The translations under genes and the position numbers were made by a program. Shown here piece after piece: positions 1 through 11,088 of a DNA stretch of 64,000 nt. The notes beneath the pieces are model-generated. The model was not told where the DNA came from. It searched no databases and worked only from the letters and a program-made list of their open reading frames with translations. The stretch lies in contig NC_089322.1 in assembly GCF_036669915.1 (NCBI RefSeq), forward strand, positions 13,664,678 to 13,728,677, read 5' to 3'. This DNA is from Pocillopora verrucosa (Eukaryota; Cnidaria; Anthozoa; Scleractinia; Pocilloporidae). The number at the start of each line of letters is the position of its first letter. Within the stretch, counting starts at the first letter, position 1.

Positions 1-271
1 TTACAAGGTAAGCATTCCTAAATTGAACGAAAGCTACAGACAAGTTAGTTTGAATTTGCAGTCAAATCGTCATTTTCATTGACGCAAATCAAACAAAAAA
101 TTATGTGGCCTAGAACTATGAGGAAAATAGTGATTATACATGCATGCAGATATATTTGTCCACATCAGCTGTTCTGAACAAAACAACGATACATTTTCGT
201 CAAAACGTAATCATTCGCTATATTTCTCAAACTGTAACTCTTTAATTTTGGTGAAAAATTAAACAGCAGAC

Positions 272-517
272 CTGCGCGTGAAGTTCTTTATCCAGAAGGT
301 TTATTCCATCTGCCAACCTGGCAAGCGACTCGCTGATGGCACGACTTTGAATTATGTTGTTTGCATATGTTCTGTCATCAAAATTATCTTCCAAGAATTG
401 CTTGAATGTTTCTGGAAGAGCAAAAACTTTTTCAACATACTATATTATATGAAGGGTTTACCCAGGTTGAAAGAGTTTACCATCATTTTGCAATAACTTC
501 TCCAAGCTAGCGTCCAT
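272..517 (-). CDS. COG5: COG5, 5' end (conserved oligomeric Golgi complex subunit 5), partial
   Basis: Minus-strand 5' end of a COG5-like gene; the rest lies left of the window. COG5 is a lobe B subunit of the COG tethering complex that acts in retrograde intra-Golgi vesicle transport. Exon 2 (272..426) encodes a segment containing FLEDNFDDRTYANNII, LARLADGINLLDKELHAQ, which matches the family N-terminal signature (acidic DF-D-x-TY, then a LA-LA-GI-LD-ELH helix). The likely first exon is 481..517 (Met at 517, 12 codons plus 1 base). The only pairing of donor (GTAAAC at 480..475) and acceptor (AG at 428..427) that keeps frame gives a very short intron of 54 bases, so the first exon is uncertain. 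Exon 2 ends at an unremarkable GT donor (271..266). The family protein is about 800 aa; only about 64 residues are visible. It is divergent to DHRS6, with start codons 150 bases apart. Exon 2 is well supported by family knowledge; exon 1 is inferred. Confidence 0.75.
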
Positions 518-1414
<897 letters not shown>

Positions 1415-1895
1415 GTGCCTGTTGGTAGGGGGGAGGGATGGGGTCACCGCTTAGGCCTGATATCTTGATCATTTCTAATTAAAGGAATCATCGATTTTCT
1501 GTCATGTGAACTTGTTCAAACTAATATTGAAGCAAACCCTAGTTAATTTTCTTAGTCTTACTGCCTTGTTTTAGACTATCACTATTATCAAGACTTAGAA
1601 ATAAATGAAATGGGTGGCAGGTGGCTTAAGATGGTGGCATAGCTTATTCAGTTAATGATTAATGTATTTTATCAAAGAGCTCTCAAAGTCAAAGAAAGAT
1701 TCAGTTTATTTTCAGCATTGATATTTAGCTCTAATGTTGATACACTGTCTTTGAGGCAAATTGGTATCAGGAGGGGGGTGGGGAATGGTGAAATAAGGGA
1801 TGACTCCTCCTTCAGCTCTGCCATGCCCAAGGTTTGAAATTTAAATAGGGAGCCCTCCCTTAAACTCACCAATTTATTTTTGTCAATGAAATAGT
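1415..1895 (+). other. DHRS6 3' UTR and adjoining non-coding sequence
   Basis: Holds the 3' UTR of DHRS6 with AATAAA at 1600-1605. The rest is AT-rich sequence with only short unsupported reading frames. No other gene is seen. Confidence 0.6.
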
Positions 1896-2101
1896 TTAAA
1901 CCCTTTAACTCTCAAGATTTGATTGTTAATTCTCCCCTCTAGCTGCTATACATTTACTTGTTGATTAGTTATGAGAATTTGGTGTTAGATCAAGATGACA
2001 ACTTCTGCCTGATAAGTCTGAGTATTCTCATTACCTTTTTGCTGGATAATGTATGAATATTATGGGGAGAAGTTGCATGCTAATCACTTCTGGGAGTTAC
2101 A
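1896..2101. repeat. Degenerate MITE-like element (AACCCTTTAA termini)
   Basis: Begins with AACCCTTTAACTCTCA and ends with a degraded CACTTCTGGGAGTTA, and carries an internal motif of the type GAGAAGTTGCATGCTAATCAC. These ends match the more intact roughly 210-bp elements at 45018, 46487 and 51381. It is an older diverged relative. Confidence 0.55.
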
Positions 2102-2620
2102 TAAGCATAAACAGATTTTTCTTTCTGATTTCTAGGGCTTAAGTCAATGTATTTTAATGGACTATACTTTGTAATGAAACAAATTTATTTTATTTGATGA
2201 ACTGAGTATGTAAAAATAGACCAGAAAGATGTTTTCTACTATTATAGAAATTTTATTCAAACTCTTGATTGGTTCCAAGGACCCAAACATTGAAATAAAT
2301 AAAATACTCCTCAAACTGAAAAATTCTCTTTAGTAATTTTTAGAATATTCATATTTTAGAGCATGGTGTTGTAGAAAGAGCATTTTTCAATTGTGCGGCG
2401 AGAAACCAAAACCAGAGTAAATCACAACAGCCATTCAGAGACAAGGAAAATTTCACAAGGAACCAGTAAGAGCTCTGGGTAAAACAAGAAATTTGCATGA
2501 AGGGCAGCAGAGTGCCTATTGCCGAGTCATGGCTGGTTTTAGGTTTGTCTCTGATTGGGAGACAAATGGAATTCTAGATTTCTTTCTCTACTCAATTTCA
2601 AATTGCGTTGGACGATCTGT
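2102..2620. other. AT-rich intergenic stretch, no gene seen
   Basis: No convincing coding exon, RNA gene or structured repeat was recognised between the MITE-like element and the inverted-repeat element that follows. Confidence 0.5.
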
Positions 2621-3052
2621 GTACCTGTTATAGTGTAGTTTGATTGTCCGGGTGAGTGTAATCCTGAGAATTGGCTGCAAGACTCAAGTGGTGTAGGTCA
2701 GTCGTGATTGGTCGGTTTGGATCCGTTAGTGAAGTTAGGTCGTTCTGTTCGGTTCGTTTGTAATTTTGATGTCGTGAATGAGTCGTTTGTATGGTTCCGG
2801 TAGTGGTTGACACCTGTTGAGGGAAGTCTGTTCCAAGTTAGTAAACCAGCTTTCCAGGGTCAATAACATCACGGCAAAACTGACCAATCAGTTTACACAA
2901 ACCGGACTAAGTACATTCGACTGACAACAACCTTTCACTTGACTCTGATGACTTCCGCTCAGGTTGTCGAAACGTCAGTCACCATTACCGACAATAGTCC
3001 TTCTCGGGACTACACCCACCCGGACGATCAAACTACACTATTACATGTTACC
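2621..3052. mobile_element. Non-autonomous inverted-repeat (MITE-like) element, about 430 bp
   Basis: The left arm (2621-2670) and right arm (3000-3052) are imperfect reverse complements of about 50 bases. They share the core TAGTGTAGTTTGATYGTCCG, followed by GGGTGRGTGTARTCCYGAGAA. The interior has no coding capacity. It looks like a DNA-transposon-derived or foldback element. Confidence 0.7.
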
Positions 3053-3075
3053 CCCGGGTTCAAACCATTTACCAT

Positions 3076-3130
3076 CTGTGTACCGCTGGCCACCATTTTA
3101 CATCTGTGTACCGCTGGCCATAACACCTCT
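3076..3130. repeat. Short tandem duplication, about 29 bp, two copies
   Basis: CATCTGTGTACCGCTGGCCA occurs twice about 29 bases apart just outside the right arm of the preceding inverted-repeat element. Confidence 0.7.
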
Positions 3131-3184
3131 TACCGCTGTCTGTTTAACTTACGAGCATGCTCTCGTGTTTGTTTTTCAGCTAAA

Positions 3185-3392
3185 GCCTTTAAGCCCTAAG
3201 ATTGATTAGTAACTAATCTCTCCAATCAGTATCAGCCCTAAAACAAACATTGAGGTCGTGAGAATAAAGGAAATGATCACCAACTAAAGAAGCTCTTGAT
3301 TTTAAGCAAATTCTCTTTGTCAGTACCATAGGAAATGTATAGAGAACAGTATGGAGAAAACGTATACTGATGTTAGGATGTAAAGGGTTAAG
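3185..3392 (-). mobile_element. MITE family 1 copy, reverse orientation
   Basis: Ends in GGATGTAAAGGGTTAA and begins CTTTAAGCCCTAAG. These are the inverted termini of the roughly 208-bp element also found at 11756, 18683, 24424, 33017, 40072, 46487, 56648 and 57622. Internal conserved blocks (GAGAATAAAGGAAATGATCA, AGTACCATAGGAAATG) match those copies in reverse. Confidence 0.8.
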
Positions 3393-6392
3393 CCACCTAT
3401 TCGGGCACAACCGCTTGTTACACTATCGGCAGCCGCTTATGAAAAAAGATATAAAAACTCTTGTGTTGTTTAAGGTTGGAGACTGATTTGTTTGAGCAGC
3501 AAATGACTGCACACACTTGATGCAGAGAAGACGAAAAATTGAAAATCGAAGTCTTTCGGATTATGATAAAGAGATTATGGGGTCCATCTACAGCGGGCAA
3601 GTGCATTTATTTGCAACAAATCATGAAAAAAAATTCCACACTTCTTTTTTTGGATTAAATTTATTATCCAAATGGCTATGTTACTAAAATCGAAATGCAG
3701 TGAGGTTTCAAAAAACGGATACTTAAGCGAAAAATAACAGTCACAAAAGCTAATGTGGAAAACGTATTAGAGAGAAGTCATGAGAGCTTCACAATCGTGC
3801 GCTGTGGATAATAAACCACAGTTGCCGTGGCCCGACGATATTTTAAGGTTTCATACTGTGCACAAAGTTGAAATTTGAGGAAGTTTTTCCACAAATTAGA
3901 GAAAAGAAAAATTCAATTTCCAACAGCAGGCAAACTACAAAACCATATTTTTAAACTTTGATAGAGATCAGTTTTGAGTTCCGTGGCCCCTTTGTGAGAC
4001 CTTGAGCACCATAGTTTAATCCACGTGTTCCGTCAAGGCCCTATACTTTCAGAGTAAACTCTATTAGAAAAATGCACGTGCGTCGTCTGCCGCTCGAGTG
4101 GGAAATGCGTGTACCACACTTAAATAGTCTACATCGTGCAAAATGAGATTGAGCATCGGAAAACTTAACGAGTGTAGATCTCGGTTACGTGTGTGCTTTG
4201 AAGCGTCACTTAAGTGGCTGGGCTGCGAGGGGTTCGTCGTTCATCCTTTTGTACAAAAAGTGCAAACAGAAGCGCTAGATACTCTATTGTTATTGTAAAA
4301 CAGTTGGTGGATCTTTACGACCGTTAATTTTTTGCGCATTCATCCATTGATCTGATTTCAAAGCAATTTCGTTTAAAAAATGGGACGATCAAAACAACAT
4401 AAATGGAAGAATTACTGGTTTTATTCAAGCGCGCAATCTATTTAAACAGTGAAGGCAATCTTGAACATTTATTGAAGAATCAAAATTGCTAGTTTTGATG
4501 TAACGTGAATGCCGTTGAATCAGGATGTCTATTCACCTTGGTATGCATCTCTACGGAGTTGTATAAACAAACTTTTAGAAAGAGATCAGTTTAAAATCAC
4601 CAGGTCGCGTAAATTCCAGCGCGATTATAATCAAAAACCTAGCGACCACGCTTTCCTCGACAGGGGGCAATAATATTCCAATTATCATTCGAATTGAAAA
4701 ACAGGGAAAACGGCAGGAAACACAGTTGGAATAAAAACTTTATAACCACATTCTTTTTAACGGTTATTTTTCGTATACCGTGTCAAAATCCACGTCTTAA
4801 AATACTTTTCAAGAGCCATTTGGAAAAGTGCTTTTTCGATGCTATCAAAGAAATACGTTTTTTCAGTATTTTACACAGTAGACAACCTTAAGTCTTTTTT
4901 TTCGCTATTGCTTATTTTCTAGCGGGAGAAAATCGTTGCAAACGCCTTTCAGTCCGCAGACGATGTTGCACTAACGTATATAGAAAAGACACGTGTGCTA
5001 AGCATAACTGCATGTTCAACAGACACAATGATAAGTCTTAAAACTTCTCTTATTTACCTCTCTAAAGATTGTTCGAAGCACGTGTTTTCGGCTTAGTAAA
5101 TAACAGACGATTTTCATGCAAAACCTTGGAAACTAGCCGTTAAGTTATTTATACTGTCAATTGTTTTATGGGTATTATTAAGAGGCAAACGTTAATTTAA
5201 TTTTTCAAATTTGAACCCAACCCGTAGTTTGTCCACATGGGCATAACTTGCTTTCTCTTTCTTTTCAAAAAGAAAAGGAACATCTTGAATATGGCTTGAA
5301 TACATGTTAGAAGTCCTCTGATTTACATCAGCTGAAAATGTCCACAAGAAGCTTTGATTCAACACAAATTTCATAATAAATTGGAATACCTGTGACAACG
5401 TAAATGATTGACAAATGAGATACAACTCAGTTTTCTACAACTGTACATGATCAATCGGTTTTAAAACAGACTAAATATAAGCCTCCAGCTTCCATTTGAC
5501 CGTCCACAATACCTCGTTCGTCTGAAATATTCCTCGGGCAAACGGGGATGATTAAATGGAAACTAGTTCAAACGATCAATAACGACCCCTCCGATTGGAA
5601 TGGCTACAACTTTCTAGTTAAAAGCGATAATCGCCTAAAACACCCAGTCCTCCCCAAAAATGAGCGATCGAGCCTTAATGTTTAAAGTATACACCTCCTA
5701 TGCGCTATTTTCTGACAAGAAAACCTCGCATTTCTTTTCTTTTCCTAGCAACAGTTGAAAGATGAAGTAGTGTCTTCCACCTACACTAGCAACTTCTGTC
5801 CATGACAATTTCAAGTTCTTCTACTGAGAACTAACTTCAATGTTTTACAACTTGGAGCCTGTCAAACGGAAGAAACGCTTCTTTTGCTATTCACAATGCC
5901 GAGCGAAAACTTGTCACATCAAGAGAAAATTATAACTTGCTAACGGGGGAATTCGGCTTTAAAATCACACAAGACGATCACTTCCCTGGGTAAAAGGGTG
6001 GAAGCGGCATTTATGAAAGAAAAAGCTTTCGAGCTACGGGCCGAAGGCGAGTGATCTACGAGATATTTTAGTGTTCTCCCAACACAATTAAAGACTTGTC
6101 ATGTCAGCAAACTAATGGAAAGTGCTATTTTATGAAATAAGTTTGAAAGATATCAACAGAAGGTCTTAGTTTTCTCAGCGGGCCAACAATTAACTAAAAG
6201 GTTTAAGCCGCGAATTCTCATTCATTTTAAAGGGAGAAAGGTTTTTTTTTTGCTCCCATTCTAAATATTTCTAAGCAAAGAAGGAGTGTTTGCTCTCAGG
6301 CTTGAAGTAGTCAATCCTCTTCTTTGCATTCGTGGTGGTGTAAGAACACATCAAAAGAAACAATTACACAAAGGCTTTAAGGATCAAATAAT
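3393..6392. other. 3 kb gene-poor intergenic region
   Basis: Only short reading frames (under 80 codons) without recognisable domains or flanking splice signals. I see no RNA gene and no clear repeat. Distal regulatory DNA for the neighbouring HES gene could lie here, but nothing in the sequence shows it. Confidence 0.5.
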
Positions 6393-6398
6393 TTTATT
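6393..6398 (-). terminator. Candidate poly(A) signal of the HES gene
   Basis: AATAAA on the minus strand, about 200 bases past the HES stop codon. A second AATAAA (6574-6579) is only about 15 bases past the stop and is less likely to be used. Confidence 0.5.
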
Positions 6399-6593
6399 TA
6401 AAACTGCCTCGCAGCATAACTTTTGTCGATAATAAAATCTTTTTTAAAAATTTAAATACGTTACGACTATTTACATAGTAAATATTCAAAGTAGGCTCTT
6501 CTGGATAAATTATTTGCAAGAGGAAAAATCTCTCGATGTCGGTTGTTTTGAGATCATTTTCTAACATTGTAGATTTATTTCAGCGTTCACTGA

Positions 6594-7956
6594 TCACCAA
6601 GGACGCCATAGCGGTGTCTTTGTAGTGGCGCTTGGAGAACTCGCGGGCGAGATGCTGATTTTCTGTGTTTGAGCTGCCGATGGACTGATCGGGGATGGTA
6701 TTCTTGGCATTTCAGTTTTAATTGGACTTGTTAAGGGATTAAAAATTGTAGGTTGGTTTGTGGGAGATGGCGGTGGTGAAGGATATGGAACCCAGACGGT
6801 GTTTGGCGCAATGGCGGGAAAACTCTGAGTCATGGCGGGAATCCCTGACGCGTGGCTCGTGGCGACACGGTTAGTGGCGTTGCTATGGTAGCATGAAGCC
6901 AAGTGTGACAAGAGTTTTTCCCTGAGCTGCTCGCTTCCTTCACTCGTCATACTTCTGTTGACTTCGCTCACGCAGTGGTTGAAGCCGGCTCTGTATTCGG
7001 CTAGTGACTGAGGATCTAAGAGTGAAGGAAACGTCTCGTTAATTTTCAGTTCTTTGCAAAAAAGTAAAAAAGGAAAACAACAACAACAAAAAAACATGAA
7101 TAAAGATAACTTTTGGCGTTGAATGCGAGCTAATTATCGTGTTACGAGCGCTGAGCACCATCATTTATACGTTCAAGTTGTTTCCAAGCGCAAAATGTCA
7201 AGTACCGTCACATGGGAGAAATCTTGAGAAGCACTCTAATTCTTTTCATACAAAATAAACCATGCACTTAAGATAGTTACAAACTGGTGCTTTTTGCCAA
7301 TAGTTGCAGACTTAGCGATGTTTTGGAACCTCGTTCTTTCTTTTATTATGGATTATCATGAGAAGCTTCACAAACGCTTACCTTCAATGCCACTGTCTTT
7401 TCGGTGCATGGCTCTTAGGTAAGTCACGGTCATTTCAAGCACATCAGCTTTCTCCATCTTGGAATAACGAGAGGCCTGGATAAAGGAAGCCAAAAAAATA
7501 ATTATATCAAGTTTTTTAAGTTACACAAGAAAACTGAGTGATGCACAACAGATCGTTAAATCTTCAAGATATTCAAGATGCAATGATTGCATATTAAAGC
7601 AACTCGAGGTGCTGAGCCTACAACCATCTTCGATTTCGTTTGTAATTTGAAATATATCTATAAATCTTTAACTTACATCTTTCTGAAGGAGTTCCAGAAC
7701 AAGGTTCTTGAGTTCGTTCAAACTGTCATTAATTCTGGCACGACGCATTTTTTCCATGAGAGGTTTCTTAGCCTAGAGAAAACAATTCAGACTATTAGCA
7801 AAGAGCCTTAAAAAATTGCAAAAGTTTATTGAATTTATTTCTTGTGCAATGTTAATGTTGCACTTATCAAAGACTAAGAGCTTAAAAACTTACCTTTCGC
7901 CTCTCTGAAAGAATCTTGCCTACATAGGCTGTGCTATTGACACATTCAACGGCCAT
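6594..7956 (-). CDS. HES-family bHLH-Orange transcriptional repressor (hairy/enhancer of split)
   Basis: Complete four-exon gene: complement of 7894..7956, 7677..7772, 7382..7475 and 6594..7015. Together these are 675 bases, 224 aa, with all phases closing. Exons 2-3 encode the bHLH domain (about residues 22-76). It begins KKPLMEKMRRARINDSL, with the proline characteristic of HES proteins, and its second helix is KMEKADVLEMTVTYLR. The Orange domain follows (about 85-115; SLAEYRAGFNHCVSEV). A Pro/Ser/Thr-rich linker leads to the C-terminal WRPW tetrapeptide (221-224), which recruits Groucho/TLE co-repressors. HES proteins are nuclear dimeric repressors, typically Notch effectors. Oddity: one basic-region arginine seen in many HES proteins is Met here (EKMRRAR). 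A specific ortholog cannot be named because invertebrate HES genes have expanded independently. Confidence 0.95.
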
Positions 7957-8066
7957 ATTTTCAAATGTTAAGTTTTTGAATGAAATTTTCCGACGATGTT
8001 GACTCTGCGAGTGTTTGTCGTGAACTGTCCGACATGCATGATGCGATCACATTTATTTTCATCAGT

Positions 8067-8074
8067 CGTGGGAA
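8067..8074. promoter_or_regulatory. CSL/RBPJ (Su(H)) binding site, proximal
   Basis: CGTGGGAA, a perfect match to the CSL consensus, 111 bases upstream of the HES start codon. Notch-responsive HES promoters classically carry such sites. Confidence 0.7.
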
Positions 8075-8183
8075 AATATCAGAGTCGTGTGCCGACTTTA
8101 GATGAATTTTATTTACAAACACCTGTCCAGTGACAATCGGCTTGCTGCCCAAACAATGCTGGCTTCATACACAAAGCCATAAC

Positions 8184-8191
8184 CGTGGGAA
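8184..8191. promoter_or_regulatory. CSL/RBPJ (Su(H)) binding site, distal
   Basis: A second CGTGGGAA in the same orientation, 117 bases from the first. Nearby, the HES strand reads CCAAT twice (8204-8208 and 8297-8301), which fits a proximal promoter. Confidence 0.7.
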
Positions 8192-8423
8192 CAGTCGCCT
8201 CTGATTGGCTGAATGCTTAGAGTCGCACGATAACCGTCGTTTGCATTGTTTCCCGTCTTCAGCGGCGCGTGAAGAGCGTGAGACCAGACGAATCTGATTG
8301 GCTGACAAGCCCGTGATTCACCTTATAATAATTATGGTTTTGCTACTTGTACATTCAAACTTTTAAAACAAAAGCAAAATGACAATCTCTGCCTCTTGAA
8401 ATTCGGCATCCAGGCTATTCGAG

Positions 8424-8429
8424 CACGTG
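8424..8429. promoter_or_regulatory. CACGTG E-box upstream of HES
   Basis: A palindromic class B E-box about 470 bases upstream of the HES start codon. HES proteins can bind class B/C and N-box sites, so it may take part in autorepression. This is inference from one motif. Confidence 0.35.
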
Positions 8430-9475
8430 CCGTAATTGACGCAAAATCCTCGCAGCGTCTATAGATGCGAGGTTTTCTTTTTCCTAGAGAAAAACTTGTG
8501 ATTCTAAAGTCCTCTAATAAGTTTTATATTGACCGTTTTAGAAAGTTTAAGTCATTCTGTTGTAATCCACGTGCTGCAGAAAACATAACAGGTATTCTTT
8601 TCATTGTTTGTCTCGTTCTTTATCAGTTTATCTTTCTTTACACTTAAATCGGGCTTTGTAGACTGTATTTCAATAACAAAAGGAGGCGAAAATTTCCCAC
8701 GGTAGAACGACTCGCGAACTAAATGTGAAATAAACGACATTCCCTTGGTGCTGCACATATTGAACACGACGCCAGGTGGAGTTTTGTTTGTTCTGCTATA
8801 ATGGAGACACTGATACGGGTCTATGTGCGACCATCATGACTATTTGAGTAAATTGCATCCGTTTTTCACAATTAACCCTCTGACGCAAACCAATTTTCTT
8901 GTCAAAAGTTGTTTATCTTTGGATGCAATTTGAACAAAATCAAAAGAAAGTTTTATTAAACTTTTTTAGTACCTTCAGCGAAAGGAGATTCATAGCGTAG
9001 ATATCACAACAGCACATTTTAAAGGATTCAAGAGTTAAAAGGAAAAGAGGGATGATTATCAATTTTTAATACACTGTGTTTTGCGAATTAATATCTGTTT
9101 TGTTATAATGGTCAGCTAAAGTGACTGCGTTTAAATCATGATACCAAGTTAGCAGTGAGCCATCGTGGCGAGTTATGTCCCGAGTTAAGGAAAGGTCGAT
9201 TGCTGTTAAAGTTTTTTCTTTAATTTCATCGAAAGCTCCGAATCTTATAAATCATTACTTTACGCTATCGATAGTATTAAATTTATTGTCTGTCTAATGG
9301 ACTGGAAATGATTTTGAAAGAATAACACTGAGCAAAGGTTATTTGACGTCGCGGCAGAGCTGACGCTCTCTACTTTAATACGTGAGGTCAAGCGTGGTCT
9401 ACAAATCACTAAAAGTGTTTTCTTGTTGTTCAGCTATTAACAGCCATTTATATAGTATATTGTTGAGACGAATGC
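8430..9475. other. Intergenic region upstream of HES, no gene seen
   Basis: AT-rich sequence with short frames only. A CRE-like TGACGTCG lies near 9345. No exon, RNA gene or clear repeat was recognised. Confidence 0.5.
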
Positions 9476-10679
9476 TCACAGTTCCTGAAAATTAGCGCAC
9501 GTAGTGAATTTGAGGTAATAGATGGGCGTTTTTTTTCCTTCACGTTGCACCCCACTTCGATTCCTAATGAAACTTGGGGGACAAAGTGTAAAGCAAACTG
9601 AAGTAAACCAGCTATGTTCAAACTTTGGAATTACCTTCCGACCAATCAAAAACCAAACAAATTGCGCATTTAGTTTCCCATGCTTGAGAAAGCTTGCCGC
9701 AAAAGTAATCAGAAATGTATCTTCATATCTTGTTAGCTTGTCTTCCGCTGTTGTTTTCACAGGGATGATCTCTATTTCCTCTTTCTTTCTCGGCTCAAAA
9801 TGCGAGGAACACCAAAGCAATTTTGAAACTGAACACGACAAAACGCAGTCCGATCAATAATTAATTTATTTAACCGCCCTCTAAATAACATATCTGTTTC
9901 TCTCTGTTTCTTACATTACTTGAATAGGGGTCGTGAAATTTTATCTTTTGCTCGGAAAAGGGTGAAAAAAAATGTCATTCATGAATAATGAGTAGTTCTT
10001 AGCTGAAATTAAGGCTTTCAGTGTGCAGTATTGCGTTTCATGTTTTGTATTAAGTTTTATTACATAGCAGAGTTTGCAGTGCGCGCAGCAAGGCCCATAT
10101 TTATTAAAAATGGTCTAATAAACATGACAAAACATTGTTTTTGGGCAGGCTAGCTTTCTCCCTTTTCATCATAGTCAATGACTCGCACGAAAATGATGAG
10201 CATTTATTTTAAGATATCACCATCTCTGTTTATCTGACTTGACTGACTTGAAATATTTATTAATGAGGAAGCCGTGAAAATTTCTGCTTTTTACTCAAGA
10301 CCATTGAAAATTTAGAAATACTCGCTGGCGGCTCTTGTTTCTGAGCTCCTTTTGTTTTCTCGAATCCATTGGCTGAGTTCATCATTTCACTGCAGCCGGA
10401 TTTAAAACTAGCGAGAGTGTGTGTTTGCCCCGAATTGGCTGGTAAAATGTTCCAAAGCACCGCTTCATTATAGCTGACGTTTGTTTTCAGGAGTTAGTAC
10501 GGGGATGTGGAACAACTGATTTTCTCTTAGAATCCCTTAAAGAATACTGTTAAATATTTCACTCCGATCAATAACCATAAATTGCAGATAACCAGGGGCA
10601 ATACCATAAAGTAATTTATGGTCCGTAATTTTTTCTTTTTTTGGAATTTTCGTCAAAGATCAAGTTTTTCCCACTACCA

Positions 10680-10855
10680 AGTCTTAAAAAAAGATCATCA
10701 ACGTTGGCATCGTAGAAGGAAGAGGTCAAAATACGCGCAGTGCAATTCTGTAGTTTTTTGTAGTTTAGTTGCGAGAAATTTATTGCAATTCTCCCATAGG
10801 AACTTGAATGAGGTTGAACTAAAGGACGATAGATGCATAGGAGCGTTTCAAATTT
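10680..10855 (-). pseudogene. LINE reverse-transcriptase fragment
   Basis: Homologous to the better preserved fragment at 30430-30885. The minus strand encodes the region that in other copies reads KLQKLQNRTARILTSSSY, a typical C-terminal RT signature of CR1/jockey-like elements. It is strongly truncated here. Confidence 0.6.
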
Positions 10856-11024
10856 AAATTTTCCAACACAACCAGACTATAAAGAGAAACCGCATCGAAC
10901 AACTTTTAATGGAAGAAAGCTTCAAAGCCACCACTTAAATGACATTTTCAATATCTCAAAACTGCATTTAACAAAATAACACAAAATCCAGGATTTTCAC
11001 CGAGTCAACAGATTTTAATATTCT

Positions 11025-11026
<2 letters not shown>

Positions 11027-11055
<29 letters not shown>
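11027..11055 (-). repeat. Poly(A) tract in the 3' UTR of copy A (29 A on the gene strand)
   Basis: An uninterrupted T-run on the plus strand that starts 34 bases after the stop codon of copy A. Runs at the same place in the other copies are 17954-17972 (19), 23688-23724 (37, with one interruption), 32283-32316 (34) and 39358-39379 (22). Confidence 0.9.
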
Positions 11056-11088
11056 GAGGCAACAAGACAGAGTAAACATAATTGGCGA

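Larger units (their letters stand above)
9476..11088. other. Left flank of the tandem array
   Basis: From about 9655 the sequence is homologous to spacer segments at 29480-30700 and 37640-38440. It is therefore the left-most remnant of a duplicated unit rather than unique DNA. Two overlapping opposite-strand reading frames (9476-9841 minus, 9522-9860 plus) are open, but only parts recur in the other spacers, with disrupted frames. I do not call them genes. A LINE remnant occupies about 10680-10855. Just before the first gene's stop codon lies a long T-run (11027-11055). Confidence 0.6.

Noticed and set aside
1-60. Plus-strand splice-donor-like ACAAGGTAAGC and candidate further COG5 exon
   Set aside because: The sequence does not encode the expected COG5 continuation on the minus strand, and nothing supports a plus-strand exon in so few bases.
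9476-9860. Overlapping 121-codon (minus) and 112-codon (plus) reading frames
   Set aside because: They overlap on opposite strands, recur only in part in other spacers with breaks, and show no domain or splice context.
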